Shown: positions 16,447 through 24,864 of the stretch, in pieces
Position numbering within the stretch: the stretch's first letter is position 1
How the letters are laid out: each line of letters starts with the position of its first letter
NCBI RefSeq assembly: GCF_027706725.1
Contig: NZ_JAQFWQ010000003.1
Location: forward strand, 80,155-144,154
DNA: 64,000 nt
Reading direction: 5' to 3'
Origin: Nocardiopsis endophytica
GTDB taxonomy: Bacteria; Actinomycetota; Actinomycetes; Streptosporangiales; Streptosporangiaceae
The notes under the pieces: model-generated
The model's database searches: none
Seen by the model: the letters and a program-made list of their open reading frames with translations, nothing else
What the model was told of the DNA's origin: nothing
Program-made: the position numbers and the translations under genes

Positions 16447-16505
16447 GTCTCGGAGGATTCGGGCCCTCCCGCCACCCTGGACCCGGGTTCGGGCCCCGGC
16501 CGACG

Positions 16506-16565
16506 GCCACCAGGCGCGGGGGGGGGAGCGGCGCCCGCGGGGGGGGCCCGCCCGCGCCTGGTGGC
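16506..16565. terminator. Long-stem hairpin between convergent genes
   Basis: GCCACCAGGCGCGGG (16506-16520) and its exact complement CCCGCGCCTGGTGGC (16551-16565) enclose a G/C-rich loop that can fold further. It lies between the stop codons of the aldo-keto reductase (+) and SARP (-) genes and can serve both. Confidence 0.75.
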
Positions 16566-16644
16566 ATGCGCAGCCACCGGCGGCGGGCGCCGACGGATGA
16601 GGAGGTACCCCGCCGGCCGGACACCCGCCGCCGGTGGGACCGCC

Positions 16645-17490
16645 TCACCTTGCGCCCGCTGCTCCCACCGCGCCTACCGTTTCCGCTGTGCCGACGGCTC
16701 CGGCCGGATCCACCGTGCCCGCTCGGCCCGGCACCGGGTCCGTGAGGATGACCTGCCGCAGCCGCCTGGCCCGCTCTGACGGCTCGAGGCCCAGCTCCTC
16801 GTCCAGGACCGAGGACAGCCGGTGGAACGCCCCCAGTGCGTCCCCCCGGCGCCCGCTCCTGTGCAGCGCCTCGATCAGGAAGGCGTGGAACGGCTCGTTC
16901 AACGGGTGCGCCGCGACCAGGTCGCGCAGTTCCGGGAGGAGTTCGGTGTACCTGCCCTGCAGCATCCGCGCCTCGATGCGGACGGTGAGCAGCTGCAGGC
17001 GCACCTCCTCCAGGCGCTGGGCGACGCCGCTCAGCGCCCTCCCGGTGCGCACGTCGGCCAGCGGGCGCCCCCGCCAGAGCTCCAGCCCGGCCCCGGCCTC
17101 CGTGTACGCCCGGTCGGCGCGCCCCTCGGCGAGCAGCAGCCGTGCGCGCTCGGCCGCGCGGGTGAACCGGGTCGCGTCGACCTCCTCGGGGACGATGTCG
17201 GCCGCGTACCCCGGCGGGCGGGTGACCAGGAAGCGGTCCGCCCCCTCCCCCAGGTCCTCCCGCAGTGCCCGCCGCAGGTGGTAGACGTGCGTGCGCACGG
17301 TCGCCACGGCACCGCGCGGCGGGTGGTCCCCCCACAGCTCGTCGACGAGGGCGTCCATGCCGACGGTGCGTCCGGGGCGCAGCACCAGCAGCGCGAGGAG
17401 CGCGCCGAGCTTGGGGCCGCGCGGCGCGTGCTCGGCGCCGCCCTCCCGGACGGCGAGCCCGCCGAGTGTACGGAAGCGCGGTGTGTCCAT
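16645..17490 (-). CDS. SARP-family (AfsR/DnrI-like) pathway activator
   Basis: 281-residue small SARP: an N-terminal OmpR-like winged helix (residues about 1-95, PRFRTLGGLAVREGG, KLGALLALLVLRPGRTVGMD, VRTHVYHLRRALRE, RPPGYAAD) followed by a BTAD helical domain (VDATRFTRAAERARLLL to LGAFHRLSSVLDEELGLEPS). Proteins of this kind activate antibiotic or signal biosynthesis genes by binding heptameric direct repeats next to the -35 region. The start ATG follows GGGGGGAACGGACC. It heads away from the response regulator at 18126 and is the probable activator of the adjoining ketosynthase/AfsA locus. Confidence 0.9.
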   Translation of the reverse strand: MDTPRFRTLGGLAVREGGAEHAPRGPKLGALLALLVLRPGRTVGMDALVDELWGDHPPRGAVATVRTHVYHLRRALREDLGEGADRFLVTRPPGYAADIVPEEVDATRFTRAAERARLLLAEGRADRAYTEAGAGLELWRGRPLADVRTGRALSGVAQRLEEVRLQLLTVRIEARMLQGRYTELLPELRDLVAAHPLNEPFHAFLIEALHRSGRRGDALGAFHRLSSVLDEELGLEPSERARRLRQVILTDPVPGRAGTVDPAGAVGTAETVGAVGAAGAR

Positions 17491-18125
17491 GGTCCGTTCC
17501 CCCCGAGGTCACCCGGATTCTGCTTCGCGAAGGGATTTCGCATTTCCATTCGCGGCGTCCGGATGGAATATAGGGGGTCGGCGCGCATTCCCCTTCGCGC
17601 CGTCGACACAAGTATCAGCGCACCTGCAACTTAAGTCGCACCTTTGCGCACCTGCACCGGGGCGGGCGCAGTGGCGCAGTTCACATCGGCCCGATTAGCC
17701 ACCGTGCTAGGCTTTCGGCGGTGCCATTGCAGGACAACGGGCATCCGCCCCGCTAAAGATCATGTGAATGCATCGTCCGCACTCGAGAGGAACGAGGAAT
17801 CACACTTCAGCGGCTCTCTCCCACCGTGAGTGAAACCCCGAACCCCGTCCGTTATTTTAACCCGGAACGACATTCCCCGGCCACCCCTCACCGAATGCGG
17901 GACCCCGGTCACGCTCCGGAGCCCGTCCTCGGAGACCGGGTCTCCCCCCGCCTGCCCTCCGGCCCCTGAGTCCGGCCGGACGGGGCCCAGCCGACCGTCC
18001 CCGGCGCGCCCCGTGCTCCCCCTCGCCGGCCCCGCGGGCCGTCCGCTCCCCCGTATCCCCATCCCGGCGTGCCCGCCACGGCACGGCCGACCGATCGTCT
18101 GTCGAAGTAGTCAGGGGGCAGGAAG
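17491..18125. promoter_or_regulatory. 635-bp divergent control region with CGCACCT direct repeats
   Basis: This is the AT-richest stretch of the biosynthetic locus, between the divergent SARP and response-regulator genes. CGCACCT occurs at 17619, 17637 and 17647, and the outer two are part of an 11-bp repeat GCGCACCTGCA (17618-17628, 17646-17656). TTCGC occurs at 17524, 17537, 17549 and 17594 with roughly helical spacing. Such short direct repeats are the usual form of SARP sites, so autoregulation is plausible. No ORF in the region has a convincing start. Confidence 0.5.
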
Positions 18126-18839
18126 ATGAATCGGATAAGGATCCTCATAGCCGACGACCACACACTTCTGCGCAACGCGCTCGCCGAACTCCTCCGGTCC
18201 GAGGAGGACTTCGAGGTCGTGGCCGGGGCCGCCGACGCCTCGGAGATGATCCGCATGGCCGAGGAGACCGTCCCGCACATCGTCCTGATGGACCTGGAGA
18301 TGCCGGGCAACGGGCAACCGGCCGCCGTCGTGCGCCGCCTCCGCGAGCGCGTCCCCACCGCGCGGGTGCTCATCCTGTCGATGCACGACAGCCCCGCCCT
18401 GGTGCAGTCGCTGCTGCCCCTGGGCATCCGCGGCTTCCTGCACAAGACCGTCACCCACCAGGCGCTCACGGCGGCGGTCCGGGACGCCTGCGCCCCCGGC
18501 AGCCACGTCACCCTGTCGCTCTCGGCCGAGAGCCTGGCCGCACCGCACGCGGCCGACGGCGGCGACGAGGTGCTGTCCGCCCGCGAGCGCCAGGTGATCG
18601 AGCTGGCCGCACGCGGGATGAGCAACCAGCAGATCGCCCGGCGCCTGGAGATCGTGGAGGCGACCGTCAAGCGCCACATGCGCAACATCTTCGACAAACT
18701 GCAGGCGCGGTCCCGGGTGGAGGCCGCCAACAAGGCGGTCGAACGGGGGCTGATCAGCTCGCCCGTGGCGGCCGCCCGGTCCGCTCACACGCCCATCCCG
18801 ATCCCGCCGCCGACCGGCAGCACCGCCCCGGTGATGTAG
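18126..18839 (+). CDS. NarL/FixJ-type response regulator
   Basis: 237 residues: a receiver domain with acidic pocket ADDH (10-12), phospho-acceptor D56 (IVLMDLEMPGNG), the LILSMHD switch strand and K107 (GFLHKTV), then a LuxR-type helix-turn-helix at about 150-215 (LSARERQVIELAARGMSNQQ, VEATVKRHMRNIFDKL). The ribosome site GGGGGCAGGAAG precedes the ATG. No kinase adjoins it; the soluble HisKA_3 kinase at 9635-10813 is the only candidate here. The last ~18 codons are antisense to the end of the FabG-like gene (55-bp tail-to-tail overlap) and look like a read-through extension (SAHTPIPIPPPTGSTAPVM). Confidence 0.92.
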   Translation: MNRIRILIADDHTLLRNALAELLRSEEDFEVVAGAADASEMIRMAEETVPHIVLMDLEMPGNGQPAAVVRRLRERVPTARVLILSMHDSPALVQSLLPLGIRGFLHKTVTHQALTAAVRDACAPGSHVTLSLSAESLAAPHAADGGDEVLSARERQVIELAARGMSNQQIARRLEIVEATVKRHMRNIFDKLQARSRVEAANKAVERGLISSPVAAARSAHTPIPIPPPTGSTAPVM

Positions 18840-19489
18840 CCGGCCTCCTCGCTGGCGAGGAAGCGCACGGCCGCCGCCACCTCCTCGGGGGTGCCGGTGC
18901 GGCCGAGCGGGGTCATCCGCATGGTCTCGCGCATCCGCCGCTCGCTCAGCCCCCGGGTCATGTCCGTGTCGATGATCCCGGGGGCGACGAGGTTCACGGT
19001 GACGCCGCGCGACCCCAGCTCCCAGGCGAGCGAGCGGGCGAACCCCAGAAGGCCCGTCTTGGTGGCCGCGTAGTTGGTCTGGCCCGGGGACCCCAGGAAG
19101 CCCAGGGCCGAGGAGAGCAGGACGACGCGCCCCCGGCGCGCGGCGATCATGCCGCCCGCCGCCGCCCGGGCGGTGCGCATCACCCCCGTCAGGTTGGTCC
19201 GCAGCACCTCCTCCATGGAGGCGTCGTCCATGGCCGGCAGCAGCCGGTCCCTGGTGATCCCGGCATTGGCGACGAGCACCTCGACCGGGCCCTGCCGCTC
19301 GGCGACCTCGGCGAAGGCCGCGTCGACCGACGCCTGGTCGGTGACCTCGCAGGCCACGCCGAGCAGCCCGTCGGGGGCCGCGCCGTTGCGCACCCCGACG
19401 GCCACCCGGTCCCCGTCGGCGGCCATGGCCCGGGCGACGGCCAGGCCGATCCCCCGTCCCCCTCCGGTGATGAACACCGAACGCGCCAT
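18785..19489 (-). CDS. FabG-like 3-oxoacyl-ACP reductase (SDR)
   Basis: 234-residue classical short-chain dehydrogenase/reductase: TGGGRGIG cofactor motif (8-15), NAGIT (75-79), catalytic Ser near 127 (LLSSALGFLG), Y140 and K144 (NYAATK), and PGIIDTDMT. It ends AGYITGAVLPVGGGIGMGV, like FabG enzymes that reduce beta-ketoacyl-ACP with NADPH. The start ATG follows GGAGGCAGTGGG. It lies 143 bp downstream of the KAS III-like gene on the same strand, so the two are probably one unit divergent from the ACP operon. It should supply the ketoreduction step for that ketosynthase system. Confidence 0.9.
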   Translation of the reverse strand: MARSVFITGGGRGIGLAVARAMAADGDRVAVGVRNGAAPDGLLGVACEVTDQASVDAAFAEVAERQGPVEVLVANAGITRDRLLPAMDDASMEEVLRTNLTGVMRTARAAAGGMIAARRGRVVLLSSALGFLGSPGQTNYAATKTGLLGFARSLAWELGSRGVTVNLVAPGIIDTDMTRGLSERRMRETMRMTPLGRTGTPEEVAAAVRFLASEEAGYITGAVLPVGGGIGMGV

Positions 19490-19632
19490 CCCACTGCCTC
19501 CTGTCTGCTCCCGGGGACCGCTTCCCCGGGGTCGGCTCGGTGCCGCGCGGTCCTCCCGCGCGGCGGTTTCGGCGCCGCCCGGCGGGGCGGCGCACGGGGC
19601 GGTCCGGGGGGCGGCGCCCCCGGCCGCCCCGC

Positions 19633-20700
19633 TCAGCGCTGCGGCGCCTGGAGCACCAGGCACGACCAGGTGAACCCGGCGCCCGCGCTGTACACGAGGG
19701 CGACCTCGCCGGGTTCGAGCCGGTCCCCCTCCAGCAGGTCCGCGACGCCCGCCGGCGTGTCCCCGGCGCCCAGGTGGCCGGTGTCGGCCCCGACATCGAC
19801 CAGGTCGGCGCGCAGGCGCTCGCGCAGCAGCGGGATCCAGGACCCCTCCAACGTCTTGCGGCCGAAGCGGGGCAGCAGCGCGCGGCGGATCCGCCCGTCC
19901 GCGGCCTCCAGCCCCGCCCGCTGCAGGGCCTCCTCGGTGACCCCGACGATGCTCTCCTCGTTGACCCGGGCGAACCCCTCGCCGCCGTGGCGGCGCAGGT
20001 AGTCGCGTTTGGTGGCCCGCATGTCCACTCTGGGCCGCAGGTCCCGGGCGGCCTCGGCGAAGGCGTCGGACCCGCGGTGCATGGCCTCAAGCTCGGGCGC
20101 GGCGACCGTGGCCATAGCCAGCACGGCCAGCGGCGTCTGCGGCCCCACCGGGCTGCGCAGCACCAGCGCGGTGCCGCCGTCGCCGTAGCCGACTCCGTAG
20201 TCGCTGGCCCAGCGGTCGAACCCGGGGCCGGAGAACCGGTCCCCGGTGGTGGACAGGCCCCACACGGCGGCACCGGCGCCCGCCTCTCGGTCCCGCTCCC
20301 CGGCGCGCGCGGCCAGGCGCGCGCCCACCAGGTCGATCGCCGCGGCGCCGCCGTTGCACACCTGCTGCACGCCGAACGGCACCGCGCGGTGCGCGCCGAC
20401 CCGGTGGGCGATGTAGTGGGCGGGGGACCACAGGTCGTGGCCCTGGTAATACATCCACGCGTGGCAGACGGTGTCCAGCTCCTTGCCGTCCACCCGCGCG
20501 CGGCGAAGCGCCTCGTCGGCGGCGGCCGCGGCCATGTCGGGCGCGCTCAGGTCGCGGGAGGCGGGCAGTTCCCGGTGGCCCACCTCGTGGGCCTGGCGGG
20601 GCGTCATGCGGCCGGCCTCGACGGCGGCCTCCGCCCGGTCCCGGTGCTCGGGCAGCAGCACGGCGGCGGCCTCGATCCCGACGGCGGGGCTCGGCGTCAT
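19633..20700 (-). CDS. KAS III-family ketosynthase/acyltransferase-like protein
   Basis: 355 residues of thiolase fold related to FabH. The nucleophile C115 is kept (GVQQVCNGGAAAIDLVG). The usual FabH His-containing motif and GNTS Asn motif are replaced by LLPRFGRKTLEGSW and by TGHLGAGDTPAG (H309, D313), the form I associate with the secondary-metabolite KAS III group that includes the CerJ acyltransferase. It may prime the chain on the ACP or transfer an acyl group. The start ATG follows GAGAGGAGATGTGCCG. It is divergent from the ACP gene and followed by the FabG-like reductase. Confidence 0.85.
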   Translation of the reverse strand: MTPSPAVGIEAAAVLLPEHRDRAEAAVEAGRMTPRQAHEVGHRELPASRDLSAPDMAAAAADEALRRARVDGKELDTVCHAWMYYQGHDLWSPAHYIAHRVGAHRAVPFGVQQVCNGGAAAIDLVGARLAARAGERDREAGAGAAVWGLSTTGDRFSGPGFDRWASDYGVGYGDGGTALVLRSPVGPQTPLAVLAMATVAAPELEAMHRGSDAFAEAARDLRPRVDMRATKRDYLRRHGGEGFARVNEESIVGVTEEALQRAGLEAADGRIRRALLPRFGRKTLEGSWIPLLRERLRADLVDVGADTGHLGAGDTPAGVADLLEGDRLEPGEVALVYSAGAGFTWSCLVLQAPQR

Positions 20701-21065
20701 CGGCACATCTCCTCTCCCTGGCGTCCCGGTCCGCGGCGTGGTCCGCGGCGCGGCACGGTGTGCACGGGTCGTGGCGACCATGCTGGGCGCGGCCGATGAA
20801 AGCCCGATCAAAACGCCATGAAAAGGAGCACGGGAATCGCCGGAAGTAGTAGTCGGGAATTGCGCCCCACCCCTCGGGGAGCACCCGCCTGCCACTTTTG
20901 TTCATCTTGCCGCCGAGGCCCCGTGCGGATTCGATGGAGGCGTTGCGGAAAAACGGGGGGACGAACGGATTCCGCAGCGTCATCCACCGTGCACGGAATG
21001 GCATGTGCGCGGGATACGGCGTTCCGCCCCCATCTCACCGATTCCCCGCACTCTGGAGGAGACAG
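20701..21065. promoter_or_regulatory. 365-bp divergent promoter region of the biosynthetic operons
   Basis: This is an AT-richer gap between the KAS III-like (-) and ACP (+) genes and must carry the promoters of both arms. CGGATTC occurs at 20926 and 20966, with a CCGATTC variant at 21038, and poly-A stretches lie at 20815 and 20948. These may be SARP contacts, but the spacing is not a clean 11 or 22 bp. Confidence 0.4.
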
Positions 21066-21338
21066 ATGAGTGGCACCGGGCTTTCCGAGGACCTGCGCGG
21101 CCGTGTTCACGCGATCGTCGCCGAGGTCCTGGAGGTCGAGGCGGACGAGCTCACCGAGGAGAGCAGCTTCGCCGAGGACTTCGAGGCCGACTCGATCCTG
21201 GTCATCGAGATCTTCTCGCGCTTCGAGCGCGACCTGGGGATCAAGATCCCGCAGGAGGACCTGACCGAGCTGGACGACCTGCCGGCCGCCTACGCGCTGG
21301 TGGCTCGGTACGCGACCGCGGAGCCGGCCGGTGCGTGA
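21066..21338 (+). CDS. Acyl carrier protein
   Basis: 90-residue acidic ACP that carries the growing chain on a 4'-phosphopantetheine arm at S43 within DSILVIEIFSRFE; the flanking helices (VHAIVAEVLEVEADELTEES and IPQEDLTELDDLPAAYALV) are normal. The start ATG follows CTGGAGGAGACAG. It is the first gene of a tightly packed operon: the ketosynthase GTG lies inside its last codons. It is separate from the housekeeping fatty-acid ACP, which would be expected next to fabD/fabH/fabF. Confidence 0.93.
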   Translation: MSGTGLSEDLRGRVHAIVAEVLEVEADELTEESSFAEDFEADSILVIEIFSRFERDLGIKIPQEDLTELDDLPAAYALVARYATAEPAGA

Positions 21339-22554
21339 GCGGGGCGGCCGCCGGGTCGCCGTGACCGGCATGGGGGCGGTGAGCAGCCTGGGCATGGGCG
21401 CCCGGGCGTTCACCGCCGCCCTCCGCGAAGGGCGCTCCGGCATCGGCCCGATCCGGCAGTTCGACCCCGAGGGGTTCGAGCGCACACTCGCCGGTGAGGT
21501 CGCCGACTTCCGGCCGCACGAGCACCTCAAGCGCATCACACCCGAGGAGTGGGGCCGCAGCGGCCGGTTCGCCGCCGCCGCGGCGGCGATGGCCGCGGCC
21601 GACGCAGGCCTGGCGCCCGAGGCGCCCGCGCTGCGCGACGCGGCGAGCTGCTTCGGCACCACCAACGGCGAGTCGCAGATCATGGAGGACCTGGCGGCGC
21701 GCGCCCTCGAGGGCGGTGCCCCGGCCCTGGGATCCGGGCACGCGGCACGCGCCGATGCGGGCGGCATCGCCGCGGCGGCCTCCGCCGAGCTGGGGCTGGG
21801 CGGGGAGGCCGTGGTGTTCGGCACCGCCTGCGCCGCCGGGAACTACGCCATCGCGCACGGGTACGACCTGGTCCGCAGCGGCGAGGCCGACGCGGCGGTG
21901 TGCGGCGGCGCCGACGCCTCCAACCGCGCCACGCACGCCGGGTTCCACCGCCTGGGCGCGCTGGCCGAGGACGTACCGCGCCCCTTCGACGCCCGCCGGG
22001 ACGGCATCGTGACCGCCGAGGGCGGGGCGGCGCTGCTGCTGGAGCCGCTGGAGGACGCGCTCGCCCGCGGGGCCCGGGTGTACGCGGAGGTCCTGGGGTA
22101 CGGCATGACCTGCGACGCCGTGCACATGACCAACCCCGACGCCGACTCCATCGCCGAGTGCGTCCGCCTGGCCCACGCTGACGCGGGGGTCCGGCCCGGG
22201 GACGTGGGCTACATCTGCGCCCACGGCACCGGGACGCGGGCCAACGACTCCACCGAGACGGCCGCGGTGCGCGCCGTCTTCGGCGACCGGCCGCCGCCGA
22301 TGAGCTCCATCAAGTCGATGCTGGGGCACACCATGGGCGCCGCCGCCGCGTTCGGCGCCGTCGCCTCCTGCGCCGCCCTGCACGAGGGGTTCCTTCCGCC
22401 CACCGCCACGGTGCGGGACGTCGACCCCGAACTGGGGCCCGGCGCGGACCCGGTGCCGCAGGCCCGTCCGGGGCGCCCGCGGGTGGTGGAGAACCACGGA
22501 TTCGCCTTCGGCGGCAACAACGCGATCACCCTGTTCGGAGAGGTCCGCCCATGA
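21331..22554 (+). CDS. Beta-ketoacyl synthase, catalytic KS-alpha
   Basis: 407-residue KAS II-type condensing enzyme with the full triad: C167 in GTACAAGNYA, H298 in AHGTGT and H333 in LGHTMGAA. It performs decarboxylative condensation on the ACP encoded just upstream. The GTG start overlaps the ACP stop by 8 bp, and its own TGA overlaps the ATG of the next gene by 4 bp, so ACP, KS-alpha and KS-beta should be made in step. Pairing with a dead homologue is the type II PKS heterodimer pattern, here of the chain-reducing rather than aromatic kind because a FabG is present and no cyclase or aromatase is. Confidence 0.92.
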   Translation: MRERGGRRVAVTGMGAVSSLGMGARAFTAALREGRSGIGPIRQFDPEGFERTLAGEVADFRPHEHLKRITPEEWGRSGRFAAAAAAMAAADAGLAPEAPALRDAASCFGTTNGESQIMEDLAARALEGGAPALGSGHAARADAGGIAAAASAELGLGGEAVVFGTACAAGNYAIAHGYDLVRSGEADAAVCGGADASNRATHAGFHRLGALAEDVPRPFDARRDGIVTAEGGAALLLEPLEDALARGARVYAEVLGYGMTCDAVHMTNPDADSIAECVRLAHADAGVRPGDVGYICAHGTGTRANDSTETAAVRAVFGDRPPPMSSIKSMLGHTMGAAAAFGAVASCAALHEGFLPPTATVRDVDPELGPGADPVPQARPGRPRVVENHGFAFGGNNAITLFGEVRP

Positions 22555-23750
22555 ACCCGACCGCATCGAGATCCCCGGTCCGGGCCCCGGAGGCCGGACA
22601 GGCGGCACGGCGCCCCGTGGACATCGTCGCCTGCGGGGCCGTCTCGCCCGTGGGGCTCGGCCTGGCGCCCCTCGCCGCTCCGGGCGGCCCCGGCTTCGCG
22701 GTCGGGAACGGGGCCGCCGAGGGCGCGGGCACCGCGGAGTACCCGCCGGTGCGCGTGCATCCGGCGGCCTACGACCCCGCCGGGATCCTCGGCCGCAAGG
22801 GGCTCGGCAAGCTCACCCGGACGGACCGGCTGGCCATGTCCGCCTGCGCGCTCGCGCTGGAGGACGCGGGGCGGACCGCCCCGGCCGACCGGACCGGCAT
22901 CGTCCTGGGCGCCTCGGTCGGCAGCGCCGAGACCGTGCTCGGGTTCCTGCACGACACGTTCACCCAGGAGCGGCCCTACCTGGTGTCGCCGTCGGACTTC
23001 CCCGGGACGCTGATGAACTCGGCGGCCGGGCGGGCGGCCATCCGGAACCGGCTGACCGGGCTGAACGCGACCGTCTCGGGCGGCCCGCTGGCCGCGCTGC
23101 ACGCCCTGCGCTACGCGCGCACCGCGCTGCTGAACGGGCGCGCCGACCGGCTGCTCGCGGGCGCGGCCGAGGAGCTGTCCCCGCAGGCGGCGTGGATGCG
23201 CCACGGGGAGCTGGCGCCGGGGGCCGCCCTCGGCGAGGGGGCGGCGGTGTTCGCCCTGGATGCCCCCGGCGCGCCGCACACGGAGGCCGAGGGGGCCGGT
23301 GAGCCGCTGGGACGGATCCTCGCCTGCTCCATCGGGTTCGCCGACCCCGCGCAGGGGTCGGACGCGCCCGCCCGCCGCCTGGCCGCCTGCGTCGGGAACG
23401 CGCTGGCCCGGGCCGGGGCGGAGCCGGGGGACGTGGCGCTGGTCGCCCCCGGCGGCACGGCGCGCGCCGCGCAGGCCCCCGTCGAGCGGAAGGCACTGCA
23501 CGCCGTGTTCGGCGGGCGCCTCCCCCAGGAGCTGGACGCCGCCGAGAGGCTCGGCGACACCAACGCCGCCGGTGCGGCACTGGCGCTCGCCGCGGTGCTG
23601 GCCCGGTGGCGCGAGGAGGGGCCCGACCCGGCCTCCGGGCGCCTGGCCCTGATCACCGCCGTCGGTCCGGACGGGTCGGTGGGGTGCCTGCTCGCCCGCC
23701 GCCCCCTCCCGGACGGCCCCGGGCCGGACACCTCCCGCGCCCGCGACTGA
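22551..23750 (+). CDS. Chain-length-factor-like KS-beta without active site
   Basis: 399 residues of ketosynthase fold (IVACGAVSPVGLGLAPLA at the start, RTGIVLGASVGSAETVLGFL in the middle). The Cys loop reads NATVSGGPLAALHAL, so the nucleophile position is Gly. Where HGTGT is expected there is LVAPGGTARAAQAPVE, and the second His motif is GDTNAAGAA. All catalytic residues are therefore lost. It should act as the chain-length-setting partner of KS-alpha, as CLF does in type II polyketide synthases. It overlaps the preceding gene by ATGA, which supports 1:1 production. Confidence 0.88.
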   Translation: MNPTASRSPVRAPEAGQAARRPVDIVACGAVSPVGLGLAPLAAPGGPGFAVGNGAAEGAGTAEYPPVRVHPAAYDPAGILGRKGLGKLTRTDRLAMSACALALEDAGRTAPADRTGIVLGASVGSAETVLGFLHDTFTQERPYLVSPSDFPGTLMNSAAGRAAIRNRLTGLNATVSGGPLAALHALRYARTALLNGRADRLLAGAAEELSPQAAWMRHGELAPGAALGEGAAVFALDAPGAPHTEAEGAGEPLGRILACSIGFADPAQGSDAPARRLAACVGNALARAGAEPGDVALVAPGGTARAAQAPVERKALHAVFGGRLPQELDAAERLGDTNAAGAALALAAVLARWREEGPDPASGRLALITAVGPDGSVGCLLARRPLPDGPGPDTSRARD

Positions 23751-23814
23751 CCCGACGGCCCCGGCCGTACGACGGCCCCGACCCACCCGCGGAACCCACC
23801 CACCAGGAGGACCC

Positions 23815-24795
23815 GTGCCCACACTGACCGCCGCACCCGCCACCGCGGACCTGAGCGACGAGCACACGGTGCCGCGCAGCCTGGTCCACCGCTGGTCGCT
23901 GTCGGAGGTGTTCCTGACCGACTCGCGGGCCGTGGGCGAGGGCCGCTTCGCCGCGGCCGCCCAGCTGCCCCTGTCCCACTCCTACTACCGCGACCACACC
24001 GGCGGGTCCGGCTTCCACGACGCGCTGCTGGTGCTGGAGGCCTGCCGCCAGTCCGTCACCTACGCCGCCCACCTGCACGAGGACGTGCCGCGGGAGACCA
24101 CGTTCATGGTCACCGCCTGGTCGCTGGCGGTCTCCGACGGCGACGCGCTGGCCTGCGGCGAGCGCCCCGGCCGACTGCGCATCGACGGGCGGGTGACCGG
24201 GCGGCGGCACCGCGCCGGGCGGCTGCGCTCGATCGACTTCGCCATGGAGCTGGAGCTGGACGGGCGCCCGCTGGGGCGGCTGACCATGGACGTCGGCTGC
24301 ACCCCGACCGACCAGTACCTGAGGCTGCGCCGGATGCAGCGCGGCGCCGAGGTGCCCACCGCCTTCACCCTGGGGGCCGACCCGGCGGAGACGCCGGTGG
24401 ACCCGGCCGACGTGCGCCGGCTCGACCCGGGCAACGCGGTGCTGGACGGCGTCGCCTTCGACGACGGCGACGGCGACGGCGTCTCGGTCTCGGCCGCGCT
24501 GAGCCCGCGCACCTTCCGCAACCGCAGCATGTACGACCACCCCTACGACCACGTGCCCGCCATGGTGTTCAGCGAGGCGGCCCGGCAGTGCGCCCTGCTG
24601 CTGTCCGGCGGCGCGGACGCCGCCGGGCCCGGCCGGGTGCTGTGGCTGGACGGCTCCTTCGAGAAGTTCGCCGAGCTCGACGACGCCGTGCACCTGTCCG
24701 CGCGGCCCGACGGCGGGGACGGGGCGGACGGCTTCCGCATGCGGGCCGTCCAGCAGGGCGACACCGTCGCCGAGATCGCCCTCGTCCTCGGCTGA
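23815..24795 (+). CDS. AfsA-family double-hotdog protein
   Basis: 326 residues with two AfsA hotdog repeats. Repeat 1 runs VPRSLVHRWSLSEVFLTD, LPLSHSYYRDHTG, LLVLEACRQSVTYAAHLHED. Repeat 2 carries YDHPYDHVPAMVFSEAARQC and DGSFEKFAELDDAV. AfsA-type enzymes (AfsA, ScbA, MmfL) condense a beta-ketoacyl thioester with dihydroxyacetone phosphate, the first committed step to gamma-butyrolactone and furan autoregulators. The start GTG follows AGGAGGACCC, 64 bp after the KS-beta stop, and the HAD phosphatase follows. Being encoded with its own ACP and ketosynthase pair is the notable point. A dehydratase-like role in a reducing PKS is the main alternative. Confidence 0.9.
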   Translation: MPTLTAAPATADLSDEHTVPRSLVHRWSLSEVFLTDSRAVGEGRFAAAAQLPLSHSYYRDHTGGSGFHDALLVLEACRQSVTYAAHLHEDVPRETTFMVTAWSLAVSDGDALACGERPGRLRIDGRVTGRRHRAGRLRSIDFAMELELDGRPLGRLTMDVGCTPTDQYLRLRRMQRGAEVPTAFTLGADPAETPVDPADVRRLDPGNAVLDGVAFDDGDGDGVSVSAALSPRTFRNRSMYDHPYDHVPAMVFSEAARQCALLLSGGADAAGPGRVLWLDGSFEKFAELDDAVHLSARPDGGDGADGFRMRAVQQGDTVAEIALVLG

Positions 24796-24864
24796 CCCGG
24801 CCGGCCGAACCGTCCTCGGCCGGCCCCGCCTCCCCTCATCACGGCCGACCCGACCGGAGTACCC

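Noticed and set aside
18111..20273. 720-codon minus-strand frame across regulator, FabG and KAS III genes
   Set aside because: Out of frame with the FabG and KAS III coding sequences, low-complexity product.
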